Assembly: GCF_900188405.1 (NCBI RefSeq)
Contig: NZ_FZOF01000001.1
Coordinates: 496,001-560,000, forward strand
DNA: 64,000 nucleotides
Reading direction: 5' to 3'
From: Actinacidiphila glaucinigra
Lineage (GTDB): Bacteria > Actinomycetota > Actinomycetes > Streptomycetales > Streptomycetaceae
The position numbers and the translations under genes were made by a program. The notes under the pieces were generated by a model. That model made no database searches, was not told where the DNA came from, and saw nothing but the letters and a program-made list of their open reading frames with translations. This document shows, piece by piece, positions 53,980-63,988 of this stretch; position 1 is the stretch's first letter; every line of letters starts with the position of its first letter.

Positions 53980-55043
53980 TGAACCAGATCCTGGTCTCGG
54001 GCGTGCTCGGGCTGTTCCTGTCCCTCATCGGCACTCCGATGCTGATCAAGCTGCTGGCCCGCAAGGGCTACGGGCAGTTCATCCGCGACGACGGCCCGAA
54101 GGAGCACCACAGCAAGCGCGGTACGCCCACCATGGGCGGCATCGCCTTCATCCTGGCCACGCTCGTCGCGTACGCGCTCACCAAGGTCATCACCTCGGAG
54201 CGCCCGACGATCTCCGGCGTGCTGGTGCTCTTCCTGTTCACGGGCCTGGGCGTGGTCGGGTTCCTCGACGACTACATCAAGATCGTCAAGCAGCGCAGCC
54301 TCGGTCTGCGGGCCAAGGCGAAGATGGCGGGCCAGCTGATCGTCGGCATCACCTTCGCGGTGCTGTCGCTGCAGTTCGCCGACTCCCGCGGCGTCACCCC
54401 GGCCTCCACCCGGCTGTCCTTCACCCAGGACTTCGGCTGGTCGCTAGGCCCGGTGATCTTCGTGATCTGGGCGCTGTTCATGATCCTGGCGATGTCGAAC
54501 GGCGTGAACCTCACCGACGGCCTCGACGGCCTGGCCACCGGCGCCTCGGTGATGGTCTTCGCCTCCTACACCGTCATCGGCGTGTGGCAGTACGGCCAGT
54601 CCTGCTCCAACGTCATCACCGCGGGACCAGGCTGCTACGACGTACCGCACCCGCTCGACCTGGCGGTCGTGGCCGCCGCGCTCATGGGGGCCTGCTTCGG
54701 CTTCCTGTGGTGGAACACCTCGCCGGCCAAGATCTTCATGGGTGACACCGGCTCCCTCGCGCTCGGCGGAGCCCTGGCCGGTCTGGCCATCTGCTCCCGC
54801 ACCGAGATGCTGCTGGCGATCCTGGGCGGCCTCTTCGTCCTGATCACCCTCTCCGTGGTCATCCAGGTCGGCTCCTTCCGCCTGACCGGCAAGCGCGTCT
54901 TCCGCATGGCACCGCTCCAGCACCACTTCGAGCTCAAGGGCTGGAGCGAGGTCCTGGTCGTGGTCCGCTTCTGGATCATCCAGGGCATGTGCATGGCCGT
55001 CGGTCTCGGTCTCTTCTACGCGGGCTGGGTGGCCGCACAGTGA
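53979..55043 (+). CDS. mraY: phospho-N-acetylmuramoyl-pentapeptide transferase
   Basis: MraY, 354 residues, transfers phospho-MurNAc-pentapeptide to undecaprenyl phosphate, making lipid I at the inner membrane. About ten transmembrane helices. Conserved loops are [16 protein letters not shown] near 44, GFLDDYIKI near 92, [10 protein letters not shown] near 173 (catalytic Asp), [12 protein letters not shown] near 252 and the MAPLQHHFE segment near 308. ATG at 53979 overlaps the murF stop. Confidence 0.97.
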   Translation: MNQILVSGVLGLFLSLIGTPMLIKLLARKGYGQFIRDDGPKEHHSKRGTPTMGGIAFILATLVAYALTKVITSERPTISGVLVLFLFTGLGVVGFLDDYIKIVKQRSLGLRAKAKMAGQLIVGITFAVLSLQFADSRGVTPASTRLSFTQDFGWSLGPVIFVIWALFMILAMSNGVNLTDGLDGLATGASVMVFASYTVIGVWQYGQSCSNVITAGPGCYDVPHPLDLAVVAAALMGACFGFLWWNTSPAKIFMGDTGSLALGGALAGLAICSRTEMLLAILGGLFVLITLSVVIQVGSFRLTGKRVFRMAPLQHHFELKGWSEVLVVVRFWIIQGMCMAVGLGLFYAGWVAAQ

Positions 55044-56533
55044 CCCCGGTCCCCGGGCAGGATCCCGGCCCCCGTCAGGACGGACCTCCGCCGGCCGCCG
55101 TCGAGGCGGCCGGGCGGCTCGGCCTGCCGGGCCGCCGGGTCACCGTCGCCGGCCTGGGCGTCTCGGGGGTGCCCGCCGCCAAGGCGCTGCACGCCCTCGG
55201 CGCCCGGGTGACGGTCGTCAACGACGGCGACGACGAGCCGGCGCGGGCCCAGGCCGCCGAACTGGAGGCGCTGGGCGTCACCGTGCGGCTCGGGGACGGC
55301 CGGACCCTGCCCGAGGGCACCGAACTGATCGTCACCTCGCCGGGCTGGCAGCCCGCCGCCCCGCTCTTCAGGGCCGCCGAGGCCGCGGGTGTGCCCGTCT
55401 GGGGCGACGTGGAGCTGGCCTGGCGGCTGCGCGGCCCCGGGGCGGCGCCCTGGCTCGCCGTCACCGGCACCAACGGCAAGACGACGACCGTGCAGATGCT
55501 CGCCTCCATCCTGGCCGCCGCGGGCCTGCGCACCGCCGCGGTCGGCAACATCGGCACGCCCGTCCTGGACGTCGTCCTGTCCGGCGAGGAGTACGACGTC
55601 CTCGCCGTCGAGCTGTCCAGCTACCAGCTGCACTGGGCCCCCTCGGTCCGCCCGCACTCGGCCGCGGTCCTCAACCTCGCCCCAGACCATCTCGACTGGC
55701 ACGGCTCCATGGCCGCCTACGCCGCCGACAAGGGCCGCATCTACGAGGGCAACCAGGTCGCCTGCGTCTACAACCTCGCCGACCCGGCCACCGAGGCGCT
55801 GGTGCGCGAGGCCGACGTCGAGGAGGGCTGCCGCGCGATCGGCTTCGGCCTGGGCAGCCCGCGGCCCTCGGAGCTCGGCGTCGTCGACGGCATCCTGGTC
55901 GACCGGGCCTTCGCGCCCGAGCGCCACAAGAACGCCCAGGAGCTGGCCGAGGTCTCCGACGTGCACCCGCCGGCGCCGCACAACATCGCCAACGCCCTGG
56001 CGGCGGCCGCCCTCGCCCGCGCGTTCGGCGTCCCGCCGGCCGCCGTCCGGGACGGCCTGCGCGCCTTCCGGCCGGACGCCCACCGCATCGCCCACGTGGA
56101 CCGGATCGACGACGTGGACTACGTCGACGACTCCAAGGCCACCAACACCCACGCCGCCGAGGCCTCCCTCGCCGCGTACGAGCACATCGTCTGGATCGGC
56201 GGCGGCCTCGCCAAGGGCGCCGCCTTCGACGAGATGGTCAAGGCCGCGGCCAAGCGGCTGCGCGGCGTGGTGCTGATGGGCGCCGACCGCGCCGTCATCC
56301 GTGAAGCGCTCGCGCGACACGCCCCCGAGGTCCCGGTCGTCGACCTCGACCGCACCGACACTGGGGCGATGGCGGCGGCCGTCCACGCCGCGCGGGACCT
56401 CGCCCACCCGGGGGACACGGTGCTCCTGGCACCGGCCTGCGCCTCGATGGACATGTTCGCGAACTACAAGGCTCGCGGAAACGCCTTCGCGGAGGCCGTA
56501 CGGGATCTGCGGGCGCCCGGCGCCGGGCAGTAG
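55040..56533 (+). CDS. murD: UDP-MurNAc-L-alanine:D-glutamate ligase
   Basis: MurD, 497 residues, adds D-Glu to UDP-MurNAc-L-Ala. The N-terminal Rossmann segment [17 protein letters not shown] begins near 33. ATP-binding [14 protein letters not shown] follows near 141, VELSSYQLH near 192, [12 protein letters not shown] near 213, [16 protein letters not shown] near 311 and [14 protein letters not shown] near 363. GTG at 55040 overlaps the mraY stop by 4 nt (GTGA). It ends 40 nt before ftsW. Confidence 0.95.
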   Translation: MTPVPGQDPGPRQDGPPPAAVEAAGRLGLPGRRVTVAGLGVSGVPAAKALHALGARVTVVNDGDDEPARAQAAELEALGVTVRLGDGRTLPEGTELIVTSPGWQPAAPLFRAAEAAGVPVWGDVELAWRLRGPGAAPWLAVTGTNGKTTTVQMLASILAAAGLRTAAVGNIGTPVLDVVLSGEEYDVLAVELSSYQLHWAPSVRPHSAAVLNLAPDHLDWHGSMAAYAADKGRIYEGNQVACVYNLADPATEALVREADVEEGCRAIGFGLGSPRPSELGVVDGILVDRAFAPERHKNAQELAEVSDVHPPAPHNIANALAAAALARAFGVPPAAVRDGLRAFRPDAHRIAHVDRIDDVDYVDDSKATNTHAAEASLAAYEHIVWIGGGLAKGAAFDEMVKAAAKRLRGVVLMGADRAVIREALARHAPEVPVVDLDRTDTGAMAAAVHAARDLAHPGDTVLLAPACASMDMFANYKARGNAFAEAVRDLRAPGAGQ

Positions 56534-56573
56534 CCGGAGCCGCTCCGGCCCGCACCGCGACCTAGGAGGGGAC

Positions 56574-57974
56574 ATGACGGCAGCCGACCACGGCGACGCC
56601 TCCGGTTCTCGTTCCCGCAACGCCCTGAAGGCGCCCGCCCGCTCCCCGCGGGCGGCGCCGCCCCGCCCCGGGGCCGCGGCCCGCGGGGCGCGTACGCCCG
56701 GCGGCAAGGCGCCGCGGGGCAGCGTGCTGCGCGGCGCCAGGGTCGTCCTGGACCGCGCCATGCGGGCGTGGGACCGCCCGCTGACCGCGTACTACGTCAT
56801 CCTCGGCAGCAGTCTGCTGATCACCGTGCTCGGCCTGGTGATGGTCTTCTCCGCCTCGCAGATCAAGGCGCTGGAGTACGGGCTGCCGTCCACGTACTAC
56901 TTCCGCAAGCAGCTGTTCGCCGCCGTGCTCGGCACCGGCCTGCTCGTCGCGGCCTCGCGGGTGCCGGTACGGCTGCACCGCGCGCTGTCCTACCCGCTGC
57001 TCGTCGGCTCGGTGTTCCTGATGGCCCTGGTCCAGGTGCCGGGGATAGGGCAGTCCGTCAACGGCAACCAGAACTGGCTCTACCTCGGCGGCCCGTTCCA
57101 GCTGCAGCCCAGCGAGTTCGGCAAGCTCGCGCTCGTCCTGTGGGGAGCGGACCTGCTGGCCCGCAAGGAGGACCTCAAGCTCCTCGTCCAGTGGAAGCAC
57201 CTGCTGATCCCGCTGGTGCCGGTGGCCTTCCTGCTGCTCGGCCTGATCATGCTCGGCGGTGACATGGGCACCGCGATCATCCTCACCGCGATCCTGTTCG
57301 GCCTGCTGTGGATCGCCGGCGCCCCCACCCGGCTGTTCGCGGGCGTGCTGGGCGTCGCGGGGGCCATCGGCTTCCTGCTGATCAAGACCAGCGGCAACCG
57401 CATGGAGCGGCTGGCCTGCATCGGCGCCACCGATGTCACTCCCGGTGGCGGGTGCTGGCAGGCCGTGCACGGGATCTACGCCCTCGCCTCGGGCGGATGG
57501 TTCGGTTCGGGACTCGGTGCGAGCGTGGAGAAATGGGGCCAACTGCCCGAACCGCACACCGACTTCATCTTCGCCGTGACCGGGGAGGAACTGGGGCTGA
57601 CGGGCACGCTGTCGGTGCTCGTCCTCTTCGCGGCTCTAGGCTATGCGGGTATCCGCGTGGCCGGTCGAACGGAGGACTCCTTCGTCAGGTTTGCCGCGGG
57701 AGGCGTGACGACGTGGATCACGGCGCAGTTCGTGGTCAACATCGGTGCGGTGCTCGGCCTGCTGCCGATCGCCGGAGTCCCGCTCCCGCTGTTCTCCTAC
57801 GGGGGCTCGGCCCTCCTGCCGACCATGTTCGCGATCGGGCTGCTCATCTCCTTCGCGAGGAGCGAGCCCGGCGCGCGAGCGGCGCTCAACGCGCGGGGGC
57901 CCGGCTACTGGCCGGGGGCAATGACACGGACGATGAGGCGGTTCGTCAGACGGCGACCGTCCGGAGAGCGGTGA
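56574..57974 (+). CDS. ftsW: septal peptidoglycan polymerase FtsW
   Basis: FtsW, 466 residues, a SEDS glycosyltransferase that polymerises septal glycan with FtsI. The N-terminal 65 residues are Arg/Ala/Pro-rich and cytoplasmic, then ten helices. Seen are VMVFSAS near 96, NGNQNWLYLGGPFQLQPSEFGKLAL near 162, GGDMGT near 225, the SEDS signature region PHTDFIFAVTGEELG near 325 and FSYGGSALLPTM near 408. ATG at 56574 follows AGGAGGGG by 3-4 nt. Whether it has its own promoter cannot be seen clearly. Confidence 0.96.
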   Translation: MTAADHGDASGSRSRNALKAPARSPRAAPPRPGAAARGARTPGGKAPRGSVLRGARVVLDRAMRAWDRPLTAYYVILGSSLLITVLGLVMVFSASQIKALEYGLPSTYYFRKQLFAAVLGTGLLVAASRVPVRLHRALSYPLLVGSVFLMALVQVPGIGQSVNGNQNWLYLGGPFQLQPSEFGKLALVLWGADLLARKEDLKLLVQWKHLLIPLVPVAFLLLGLIMLGGDMGTAIILTAILFGLLWIAGAPTRLFAGVLGVAGAIGFLLIKTSGNRMERLACIGATDVTPGGGCWQAVHGIYALASGGWFGSGLGASVEKWGQLPEPHTDFIFAVTGEELGLTGTLSVLVLFAALGYAGIRVAGRTEDSFVRFAAGGVTTWITAQFVVNIGAVLGLLPIAGVPLPLFSYGGSALLPTMFAIGLLISFARSEPGARAALNARGPGYWPGAMTRTMRRFVRRRPSGER

Positions 57975-57980
57975 ATTTCG

Positions 57981-59072
57981 GTGCATGTCGTACTCGCCGG
58001 TGGGGGGACCGCCGGCCACATCGAGCCCGCGCTCGCGCTCGCCGACGCCCTGCGCAGGCAGGACCCGACCGTGGGGATCACGGCACTCGGCACCGAGCGG
58101 GGTCTGGAGACCCGCCTCGTGCCCGAACGCGGCTACGATCTGGCGCTCATCCCCGCGGTCCCGCTGCCGCGCAAGCCCACCCCCGAGCTGATCACCGTCC
58201 CAGGGCGGCTGCGCGGCACCATCAAGGCCGCGGAGCAGATCCTGGAGCGCACCAAGGCCGACGCGCTCGTCGGCTTCGGCGGCTACGTCGCCCTGCCCGG
58301 CTACCTGGCCGCCAAGCGGCTCGGCGTGCCGATCGTGGTGCACGAGGCCAACGCGCGTCCGGGCCTCGCCAACAAGATCGGCTCCCGCTACACCAGCTTC
58401 GTGGCCGTGAGCACCCCGGACAGCAAGCTCCGGCACTCGCGCTACGTCGGCATCCCGCTGCGCCGGTCCATCGCGACCCTCGACCGCGCCGCGGTCCGCG
58501 CCGAGGCGCGTGCCGCCTTCGGCCTCGACCCGACCCTGCCGACGTTGCTGGTCTCCGGCGGCTCGCAGGGCGCCCGGCGGCTCAACGAGGTGATCGCCTC
58601 CGTCGCCCCGCGCCTGCAGCAGTCCGGCGTCCAGATCCTGCACGCGGTCGGCCCGAAGAACGAGCTGCCGCACGCGGACAACATGCCCGGCATGCCGCAG
58701 TACATCCCGGTCCCCTATCTGGACCGGATGGACCTCGCCTACGCCGCCGCCGACATGATGCTCTGCCGGGCAGGCGCCATGACCGTCGCCGAGCTCTCTG
58801 CCGTGGGCCTGCCGGCCGCGTACGTCCCGCTGCCGATCGGCAACGGCGAGCAGCGGCTGAACGCGCAGCCGGTCGTCAAGGCGGGCGGCGGCGTCATCGT
58901 CGACGACGCCGACCTGAGCGCGGACTGGGTGCTCGGCAATGTGCTGCCGGTCCTGACCGACCCGCACCGCCTGTACGAAATGTCGCGCGCGGCCGCCGAG
59001 TTCGGCCGGCCCCACGCCGACGAGCTGCTCGTCGGCATGGTCCACGAGGCGATCGCCGCCCGCCGCGGCTGA
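57981..59072 (+). CDS. murG: undecaprenyl-PP-MurNAc-pentapeptide GlcNAc transferase
   Basis: MurG, 363 residues, adds GlcNAc to lipid I to make lipid II on the cytoplasmic face. It has [18 protein letters not shown] at 7-24, [31 protein letters not shown] near 94, [12 protein letters not shown] near 190, [13 protein letters not shown] near 258 and [12 protein letters not shown] near 288, the UDP-sugar site. GTG at 57981 lies 6 nt after the ftsW stop; its ribosome-binding site is weak, so coupling is likely. Confidence 0.96.
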   Translation: MHVVLAGGGTAGHIEPALALADALRRQDPTVGITALGTERGLETRLVPERGYDLALIPAVPLPRKPTPELITVPGRLRGTIKAAEQILERTKADALVGFGGYVALPGYLAAKRLGVPIVVHEANARPGLANKIGSRYTSFVAVSTPDSKLRHSRYVGIPLRRSIATLDRAAVRAEARAAFGLDPTLPTLLVSGGSQGARRLNEVIASVAPRLQQSGVQILHAVGPKNELPHADNMPGMPQYIPVPYLDRMDLAYAAADMMLCRAGAMTVAELSAVGLPAAYVPLPIGNGEQRLNAQPVVKAGGGVIVDDADLSADWVLGNVLPVLTDPHRLYEMSRAAAEFGRPHADELLVGMVHEAIAARRG

Positions 59073-59097
59073 ACCCCGGTGCCGGCCGGGCACCTCC

Positions 59098-59128
59098 GGC
59101 ACCCCCCGCGCCCGGCGCCGGGGGTGCC
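59098..59128 (+). terminator. hairpin between murG and ftsQ
   Basis: A 9-bp stem GGCACCCCC/GGGGGTGCC with a 13-nt GC-rich loop lies 26 nt after murG. It could be a partial terminator separating the murG and ftsQ-ftsZ transcripts. Confidence 0.5.
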
Positions 59129-59257
59129 CCCGTGCTCCGTTGGGGTCACGGGGGAGGGGGCCCGGCCCGCCGGGCGGCGCGCGGCCGCCCGGCCACCCAG
59201 CACGACGACTAGCCTGCCCGGAAGCGGAAGGCAGTTCCGACGACCCCGGAGGCGAAC

Positions 59258-60031
59258 GTGGCCGTACCGACGACCGTCGAGGCGGCCGGCGACCAGGACG
59301 GCGGGACCGGACTCCCGCCGCGCCGGAGCCGGCGCGTCATCGTCCTGACGGCGCTCGCCGCAGCCACCGTGCTGGGCGGCACCGGGACCTGGCTGCTGTA
59401 CGGCTCCGCCTGGCTGCGCGCGACGCAGGTCCGCGTGACGGGCACCGAGGTGCTCCACCCCGACGAGGTCCGCGACGCCGCGCAGGTCCCGCTCAACGGG
59501 CCGCTGGTTTCCGTGGACACCGACGTGATCGCCCGCCGGCTCAAGGCCCGGCTGCCGCGCATCTCCGCGGTGGAAGTGGAGCGTTCGTGGCCGCACGCGA
59601 TCACACTGAAAGTGACGGAGCGAACTCCCGCCGCCCTGGTGAAAGGTGACGGGTACTTCGCCGAAGTGGACGCGGACGGCTTCCGGTTCGACGAACGGGA
59701 CACTCCCCTGAAGGGTGTACCCATCATCGAATTGCGCCCCGACCGCGACTCCGCGAGCTATCGACTTTTCGGTACAAAACGACTATTGGCAGCGGCTGTT
59801 CGAGTCGCGGCGGACCTGCCGAAGGTCGCATACCGGGACGCGCAGCTCATTGAGGTGCGCTCATATGACGACATTACGGTCGAACTGACGGGTGGGCGCG
59901 CGGTGATGTGGGGGAGCGCGGATCAAGGGGCGGAGAAAGCGGTTGCTCTGGCCGCCCTGATGAAAGTCGAGCGGCATGCCGAGTTCTTCGACGTGAGTGC
60001 CCCAACATCCCCTGCGGCATCGGACGGTTGA
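59258..60031 (+). CDS. ftsQ: cell division protein FtsQ
   Basis: A 257-residue bitopic protein. A cytoplasmic N-tail of about 28 residues is followed by one transmembrane helix (RRVIVLTALAAATVLGGTGTWLL, about 25-47). The POTRA domain (VRVTGTEVLHPDEVRDAAQVPLNGPLVSVD, about 58-90) and the FtsQ beta domain (VEVERSWPHAITLKVTERTPAAL) complete it. In S. coelicolor FtsQ is needed for sporulation septa but not growth. GTG at 59258 follows GGAGGCGA by about 3 nt. The transcript may start near a TAGCCT at about 59211. Confidence 0.93.
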   Translation: MAVPTTVEAAGDQDGGTGLPPRRSRRVIVLTALAAATVLGGTGTWLLYGSAWLRATQVRVTGTEVLHPDEVRDAAQVPLNGPLVSVDTDVIARRLKARLPRISAVEVERSWPHAITLKVTERTPAALVKGDGYFAEVDADGFRFDERDTPLKGVPIIELRPDRDSASYRLFGTKRLLAAAVRVAADLPKVAYRDAQLIEVRSYDDITVELTGGRAVMWGSADQGAEKAVALAALMKVERHAEFFDVSAPTSPAASDG

Positions 60032-60277
60032 CGTCCCAGCCTTCTGTTCGACACCCTGGTTGGTCCGGCTCTGGCGTGATCACATAGGGTCAAAAGAAAA
60101 GCGGGAGGTTCGGCGTGTTCGTTGAACGCGAACCGCTTGTCGATTTAGTGTCCTGTCCCAAAGACAGTGCGGGACAGACATACTGGTAACCCTAAACCTC
60201 AGGGTTAGGGTTCGGATCGGCCGGCCTTCCCGACCGTCCCCACAGGTATACGTAACTCGAGGCGAGAGGCCTTCGAC
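60032..60277 (+). promoter_or_regulatory. ftsZ: ftsZ promoter region
   Basis: This 246-nt region is the place where S. coelicolor carries several ftsZ promoters. Seen here: TTGAAC (60122-60127), 18-nt spacer and TAGTGT (60146-60151) as the best promoter; a 7-bp dyad CTGTCCC/GGGACAG at 60153-60177; an 8-bp dyad AACCCTAA/TTAGGGTT at 60188-60212; and GACAC, the WhiA-type motif, at 60050-60054. Developmental control is known for the family and inferred here. Confidence 0.6.
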
Positions 60278-61501
60278 GTGGCAGCACCGCAGAACTACCT
60301 CGCAGTCATCAAGGTCGTCGGCATCGGCGGCGGTGGCGTGAACGCCATCAACAGGATGATCGAGGTCGGTCTCAAGGGCGTCGAGTTCATCGCGATCAAC
60401 ACCGATGCACAGGCCCTGCTCATGAGCGACGCCGACGTCAAGCTGGACGTCGGCCGGGAGCTCACTCGTGGACTCGGCGCCGGCGCCAACCCCGATGTCG
60501 GCCGCAAGGCCGCCGAGGACCACCGCGAGGAGATCGAAGAGGTGCTCAAGGGCGCCGACATGGTCTTCGTCACCGCGGGCGAGGGCGGCGGCACCGGCAC
60601 CGGCGGGGCGCCCGTGGTCGCCAACATCGCCCGTTCGCTGGGTGCCCTCACCATCGGTGTGGTGACCCGCCCGTTCACCTTCGAGGGCCGCCGCCGGGCC
60701 AACCAGGCCGAGGACGGCATCGCCGGGCTGCGCGACGAGGTCGACACCCTCATCGTGATCCCCAACGACCGCCTCCTGTCGATCTCCGACCGCCAGGTGA
60801 GCGTCCTGGACGCCTTCCGTTCCGCGGACCAAGTACTCCTCTCCGGTGTCCAGGGCATCACCGACCTGATCACCACCCCCGGTCTGATCAACCTCGACTT
60901 CGCCGACGTGAAGTCCGTGATGTCCGAGGCGGGTTCGGCCCTGATGGGCATCGGCTCGGCCCGCGGGGACGACCGCGCGGTCGCCGCCGCGGAGATGGCC
61001 ATCTCCTCGCCGCTGCTGGAGGCGTCCATCGACGGCGCCCGGGGCGTGCTGCTCTCCATCTCCGGCGGCTCGGACCTCGGCCTGTTCGAGATCAACGAGT
61101 CCGCCCAGCTGGTCAGCGAGGCGGCCCACCCCGAGGCCAACATCATCTTCGGCGCGGTCATCGACGACGCCCTGGGCGACGAGGTGCGGGTCACGGTCAT
61201 CGCGGCCGGCTTCGACGGCGGGCAGCCGCCGACCCGCAACCGCGACAAGGTGCTCGGCTCGTATTCCTCCTCCCGCGAGGAGAACTCCTCCCCGGCCCCG
61301 GCCCGTCCGGCCGCCCAGCCCGCCGAGCCGGCCCGCCCCGCCTTCAGCGGCCTGGGCAGTGTCACGCAGCGTGAGGAGGAGCCGAAGCCCGAACCGGTCG
61401 CCGAGGTTCCCGCCCAGCCGATCGCCCCGCAGGTTCCCCCGGCGCGTCCCTACCAGGACACCGCCGCCGAGGAACTCGACGTACCCGACTTCCTGAAGTA
61501 A
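60278..61501 (+). CDS. ftsZ: cell division protein FtsZ
   Basis: FtsZ, 407 residues, the tubulin-like GTPase that forms the Z-ring and sporulation ladders. GTP-binding [12 protein letters not shown] is near 15, the tubulin signature [12 protein letters not shown] near 101-112, PFTFEGRRR near 131, and the T7 loop [11 protein letters not shown] near 205. A disordered Pro/Glu linker (about 318-395) and the conserved C-terminal peptide DVPDFLK, which binds SepF, follow. GTG at 60278 follows GGCGAGAGG. Its 3' end is 12 nt from pgeF. Confidence 0.98.
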   Translation: MAAPQNYLAVIKVVGIGGGGVNAINRMIEVGLKGVEFIAINTDAQALLMSDADVKLDVGRELTRGLGAGANPDVGRKAAEDHREEIEEVLKGADMVFVTAGEGGGTGTGGAPVVANIARSLGALTIGVVTRPFTFEGRRRANQAEDGIAGLRDEVDTLIVIPNDRLLSISDRQVSVLDAFRSADQVLLSGVQGITDLITTPGLINLDFADVKSVMSEAGSALMGIGSARGDDRAVAAAEMAISSPLLEASIDGARGVLLSISGGSDLGLFEINESAQLVSEAAHPEANIIFGAVIDDALGDEVRVTVIAAGFDGGQPPTRNRDKVLGSYSSSREENSSPAPARPAAQPAEPARPAFSGLGSVTQREEEPKPEPVAEVPAQPIAPQVPPARPYQDTAAEELDVPDFLK

Positions 61502-61513
61502 GCACAGCCACAC

Positions 61514-62257
61514 GTGATAACGCTCAGCAACGCACGTCCGGGCGGCGCCCACTTCGCCTTTACCGACAGGTGGGGCGGGGTGAGCGCCGCTCCGTACGAC
61601 AGTCTCAATCTCGGCGGCGCCGTCGGTGACGACCCGGCCGCCGTCCTTGCCAATCGCGAAGCCGCCGCACGCGGTCTGGGCCTCGACCCCGCCCGCGTGG
61701 TGTGGATGAACCAGGTGCACGGCAACGACGTCGCCGTCGTCGCCGCCCCCTGGGCCGACGGCCGCGTCCCCGACGTGGACGCCGTCGTCACCACCCGGCC
61801 CGGACTCGCCCTCGCGGTGCTGACCGCCGACTGCGTCCCGGTCCTGATGGCCGACGCGCACGCCGGGGTGGTGGCCGCGGCCCACGCCGGCCGCCCGGGT
61901 CTGCTGGCCGGAGTCGTCCCCGCCGCGGTCGAGGCCATGGTCGGCCTCGGCGCCCGCGCGGAGCGGATCACCGCGATGACCGGGCCCTCCGTCTGCGGCT
62001 CCTGCTACGAGGTGCCCGAGGCGATGCGCGACGAGGTGGCCGCGGCCGTCCCCGAGGCCCGCGCCACCACCAGCTGGGGCACCCCCTCCCTGGACATCGC
62101 CACCGGAGTGCACGCCCAACTCGCCCGGCTGGGTGTGCCGATGGGTGAGAAATCCCATATTTGTACGATGGAGTCCGGGGATCACTTCTCGTACCGCCGC
62201 GAGCGGACCACCGGACGGCTCGCGGGATATGTCTGGCTGGACGGACCGAGTGACTGA
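61514..62257 (+). CDS. pgeF: peptidoglycan editing factor PgeF (YfiH/laccase-domain)
   Basis: A 247-residue YfiH/YlmD protein that hydrolyses mis-incorporated L-Ser from UDP-MurNAc in E. coli and removes wrong residues from wall precursors. Metal ligands and motifs are FTDRWGGVS near 17, NQVHGNDV near 72 (His), LTADCVPVLMAD near 110 (Cys), AAHAGRPGLLAG near 123 (His), and GPSVCGSCYEV near 153. GTG at 61514 follows ftsZ by 12 nt. Many genomes annotate it as polyphenol oxidase; the dcw position favours the wall role. Confidence 0.88.
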   Translation: MITLSNARPGGAHFAFTDRWGGVSAAPYDSLNLGGAVGDDPAAVLANREAAARGLGLDPARVVWMNQVHGNDVAVVAAPWADGRVPDVDAVVTTRPGLALAVLTADCVPVLMADAHAGVVAAAHAGRPGLLAGVVPAAVEAMVGLGARAERITAMTGPSVCGSCYEVPEAMRDEVAAAVPEARATTSWGTPSLDIATGVHAQLARLGVPMGEKSHICTMESGDHFSYRRERTTGRLAGYVWLDGPSD

Positions 62258-62990
62258 CCGTACGCAAGAGCGAAGGGCCGAGCTGGCCGGGAACCTGGCC
62301 GCGGTCGAGGAGCGCATCGCGGCGGCCTGCGCGGCGGCCGGCCGGGCGCGGGACGAGGTGACCTTGATCGTGGTCACCAAGACCTACCCGGCGAGCGACG
62401 TGCGGATCCTGTCGGAGCTCGGTGTGCGCGAGGTGGCGGAGAACCGCGACCAGGACGCCGCCCCCAAGGCGGAGGCCTGCGCCGACCTGCCGTTGACCTG
62501 GCACTTCGTGGGACAGCTGCAGACGAACAAGGTGCGCTCGGTGGTGCGCTACGCGGACCTCGTGCACTCGGTCGACCGCCTCCGGCTGGTCGACGCGCTC
62601 TCCTCGGCCGTCATGAAGTCCGAGCGGGCCGACCGCGAGCTCGGCTGCCTGCTCCAGGTCGCGCTGGACGCCGAGTCCGGGGCGGAGGGCTCCCGCGGCG
62701 GAATCGCACCCGATGCCGTCGAAGGGATCGCCGAAGCCGTCGCGGCTGCCCCCGGGCTCCGCCTCGACGGACTGATGACGGTCGCACCGCTGGCGGGGCC
62801 GTACGCGGGTCAACCCCGCGCCGCCTTCGATCGGCTGGCGGAAATCGCATCCTGCCTGCGCGCCGCGCATCCGGCTGCAAACATGGTCTCGGCAGGGATG
62901 AGCGCGGACCTCGAAGAGGCCATCGCCGCCGGTGCGACACACGTACGCATCGGTAGCGCGGTACTCGGAGTCCGGACCGGGCTCGGGTAA
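62250..62990 (+). CDS. YggS family PLP homeostasis protein
   Basis: A 246-residue PLP-binding protein (YggS/YBL036c) that buffers pyridoxal phosphate and influences amino-acid pools; catalytic activity is not established. The PLP Lys is in LIVVTKTYP near 37, with VAENRDQDAAPK near 57 and WHFVGQLQTNK near 83. SMGMS-like VSAGMSADLEEAIAAGATHVRIGSAVLG ends the barrel (from about 213). GTG at 62250 overlaps the pgeF stop by 8 nt and matches homologues beginning MTDR; an ATG at 62229 is a less likely start. Confidence 0.9.
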   Translation: MTDRTQERRAELAGNLAAVEERIAAACAAAGRARDEVTLIVVTKTYPASDVRILSELGVREVAENRDQDAAPKAEACADLPLTWHFVGQLQTNKVRSVVRYADLVHSVDRLRLVDALSSAVMKSERADRELGCLLQVALDAESGAEGSRGGIAPDAVEGIAEAVAAAPGLRLDGLMTVAPLAGPYAGQPRAAFDRLAEIASCLRAAHPAANMVSAGMSADLEEAIAAGATHVRIGSAVLGVRTGLG

Positions 62991-63053
62991 CGTCACCAAA
63001 CAAGTCGGACCACACAAAAAATATGGTCTTTCCCCGCTGAGAGGACGCAGAGC

Positions 63054-63635
63054 ATGGCCGGCGCGATGCGCAAGATGGCGGTCTACCTCGGCCTCGTGGA
63101 GGACGACGGGTACGACGGCCCGGGATTCGACCCCGACGACGAGTTCGAACCCGAACCCGAGCCGGAGCGCTCCCGCCGACCGCACCAGTCCCACCAGCCA
63201 CCACATCAGACACAACCGGAGGAACCGGTACGCATCGTGCATGCCCCGGCCCCCCGGGAACCCCGGATCGCCGCAGTGGCATCCATCACACAAGAACGCC
63301 ATAGCCTGGAGAAGAACGCGCCGGTGATCATGCCCAAGGTCGTGTCGGAACGAGAGCCGTACCGGATCACGACACTCCACCCCCGGACGTACAACGAAGC
63401 CCGTACGATCGGGGAACACTTCCGTGAAGGCACTCCGGTGATCATGAATCTGACGGAGATGGACGACACGGACGCGAAGCGACTTGTCGACTTTGCCGCC
63501 GGACTGGTCTTCGGGCTGCACGGCAGCATCGAGCGGGTGACGCAGAAGGTGTTTCTGCTGTCGCCTGCTAACGTCGATGTCACGGCGGAGGACAAGGCCC
63601 GCATCGCCGAAGGCGGGTTCTTCAATCAGAGCTGA
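63054..63635 (+). CDS. sepF: Z-ring anchor SepF
   Basis: A 193-residue SepF that tethers FtsZ to the membrane. The N-terminal amphipathic helix [16 protein letters not shown] inserts in lipid. An acidic, Pro/His-rich linker follows (about 18-75, with a poly-DE run). The DUF552 dimer domain is at about 95-185 ([67 protein letters not shown]). ATG at 63054 follows GAGAGGA. It sits in the normal order between yggS and sepG. Confidence 0.95.
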   Translation: MAGAMRKMAVYLGLVEDDGYDGPGFDPDDEFEPEPEPERSRRPHQSHQPPHQTQPEEPVRIVHAPAPREPRIAAVASITQERHSLEKNAPVIMPKVVSEREPYRITTLHPRTYNEARTIGEHFREGTPVIMNLTEMDDTDAKRLVDFAAGLVFGLHGSIERVTQKVFLLSPANVDVTAEDKARIAEGGFFNQS

Positions 63636-63697
63636 GATACGCAACCGTACGAAACCGGCCGTGAGGCCCATGAACAAGCAGGGGAGAGGGCAGCGCG

Positions 63698-63988
63698 ATG
63701 GACATCGCACTCCAGGTGCTGTGGATCGCGTTGATGTGCTTCCTGCTTGTCCTGATCTTCCGGTTGGTGATGGACTATGTTTTCCAGTTCGCTCGATCGT
63801 GGCAGCCTGGGAAGCCCATGGTGGTCGTCCTGGAGGCCACCTACACTGTCACCGATCCGCCACTCAAGCTTCTGCGGCGGTTCATCCCGCCGCTGCGCCT
63901 CGGGGGCGTGGCGCTCGACCTGTCCTTCTTCGTATTGATGATCATCGTGTACATCCTGCTCACCGTCGTAGGGGGCTTGCGAGGATGA
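63698..63988 (+). CDS. sepG: YggT-family membrane protein (SepG/YlmG)
   Basis: A 96-residue YggT-family protein with two transmembrane helices (about 6-28 and 72-94) joined by a loop with DPPLKLLRRFIPPLRLGGVALDLS, the family motif. In Streptomyces SepG recruits SsgB to FtsZ rings during sporulation (known from S. coelicolor). ATG at 63698 follows GGGGAGAGG. divIVA should follow just beyond the window end. Confidence 0.93.
   Translation: MDIALQVLWIALMCFLLVLIFRLVMDYVFQFARSWQPGKPMVVVLEATYTVTDPPLKLLRRFIPPLRLGGVALDLSFFVLMIIVYILLTVVGGLRG

Noticed and set aside
60188..60212. TTAGGG/CCCTAA sequence resembling eukaryotic telomere repeats
   Set aside because: It is a single 8-bp dyad in the ftsZ upstream region, not a tandem array; treated as a possible operator.
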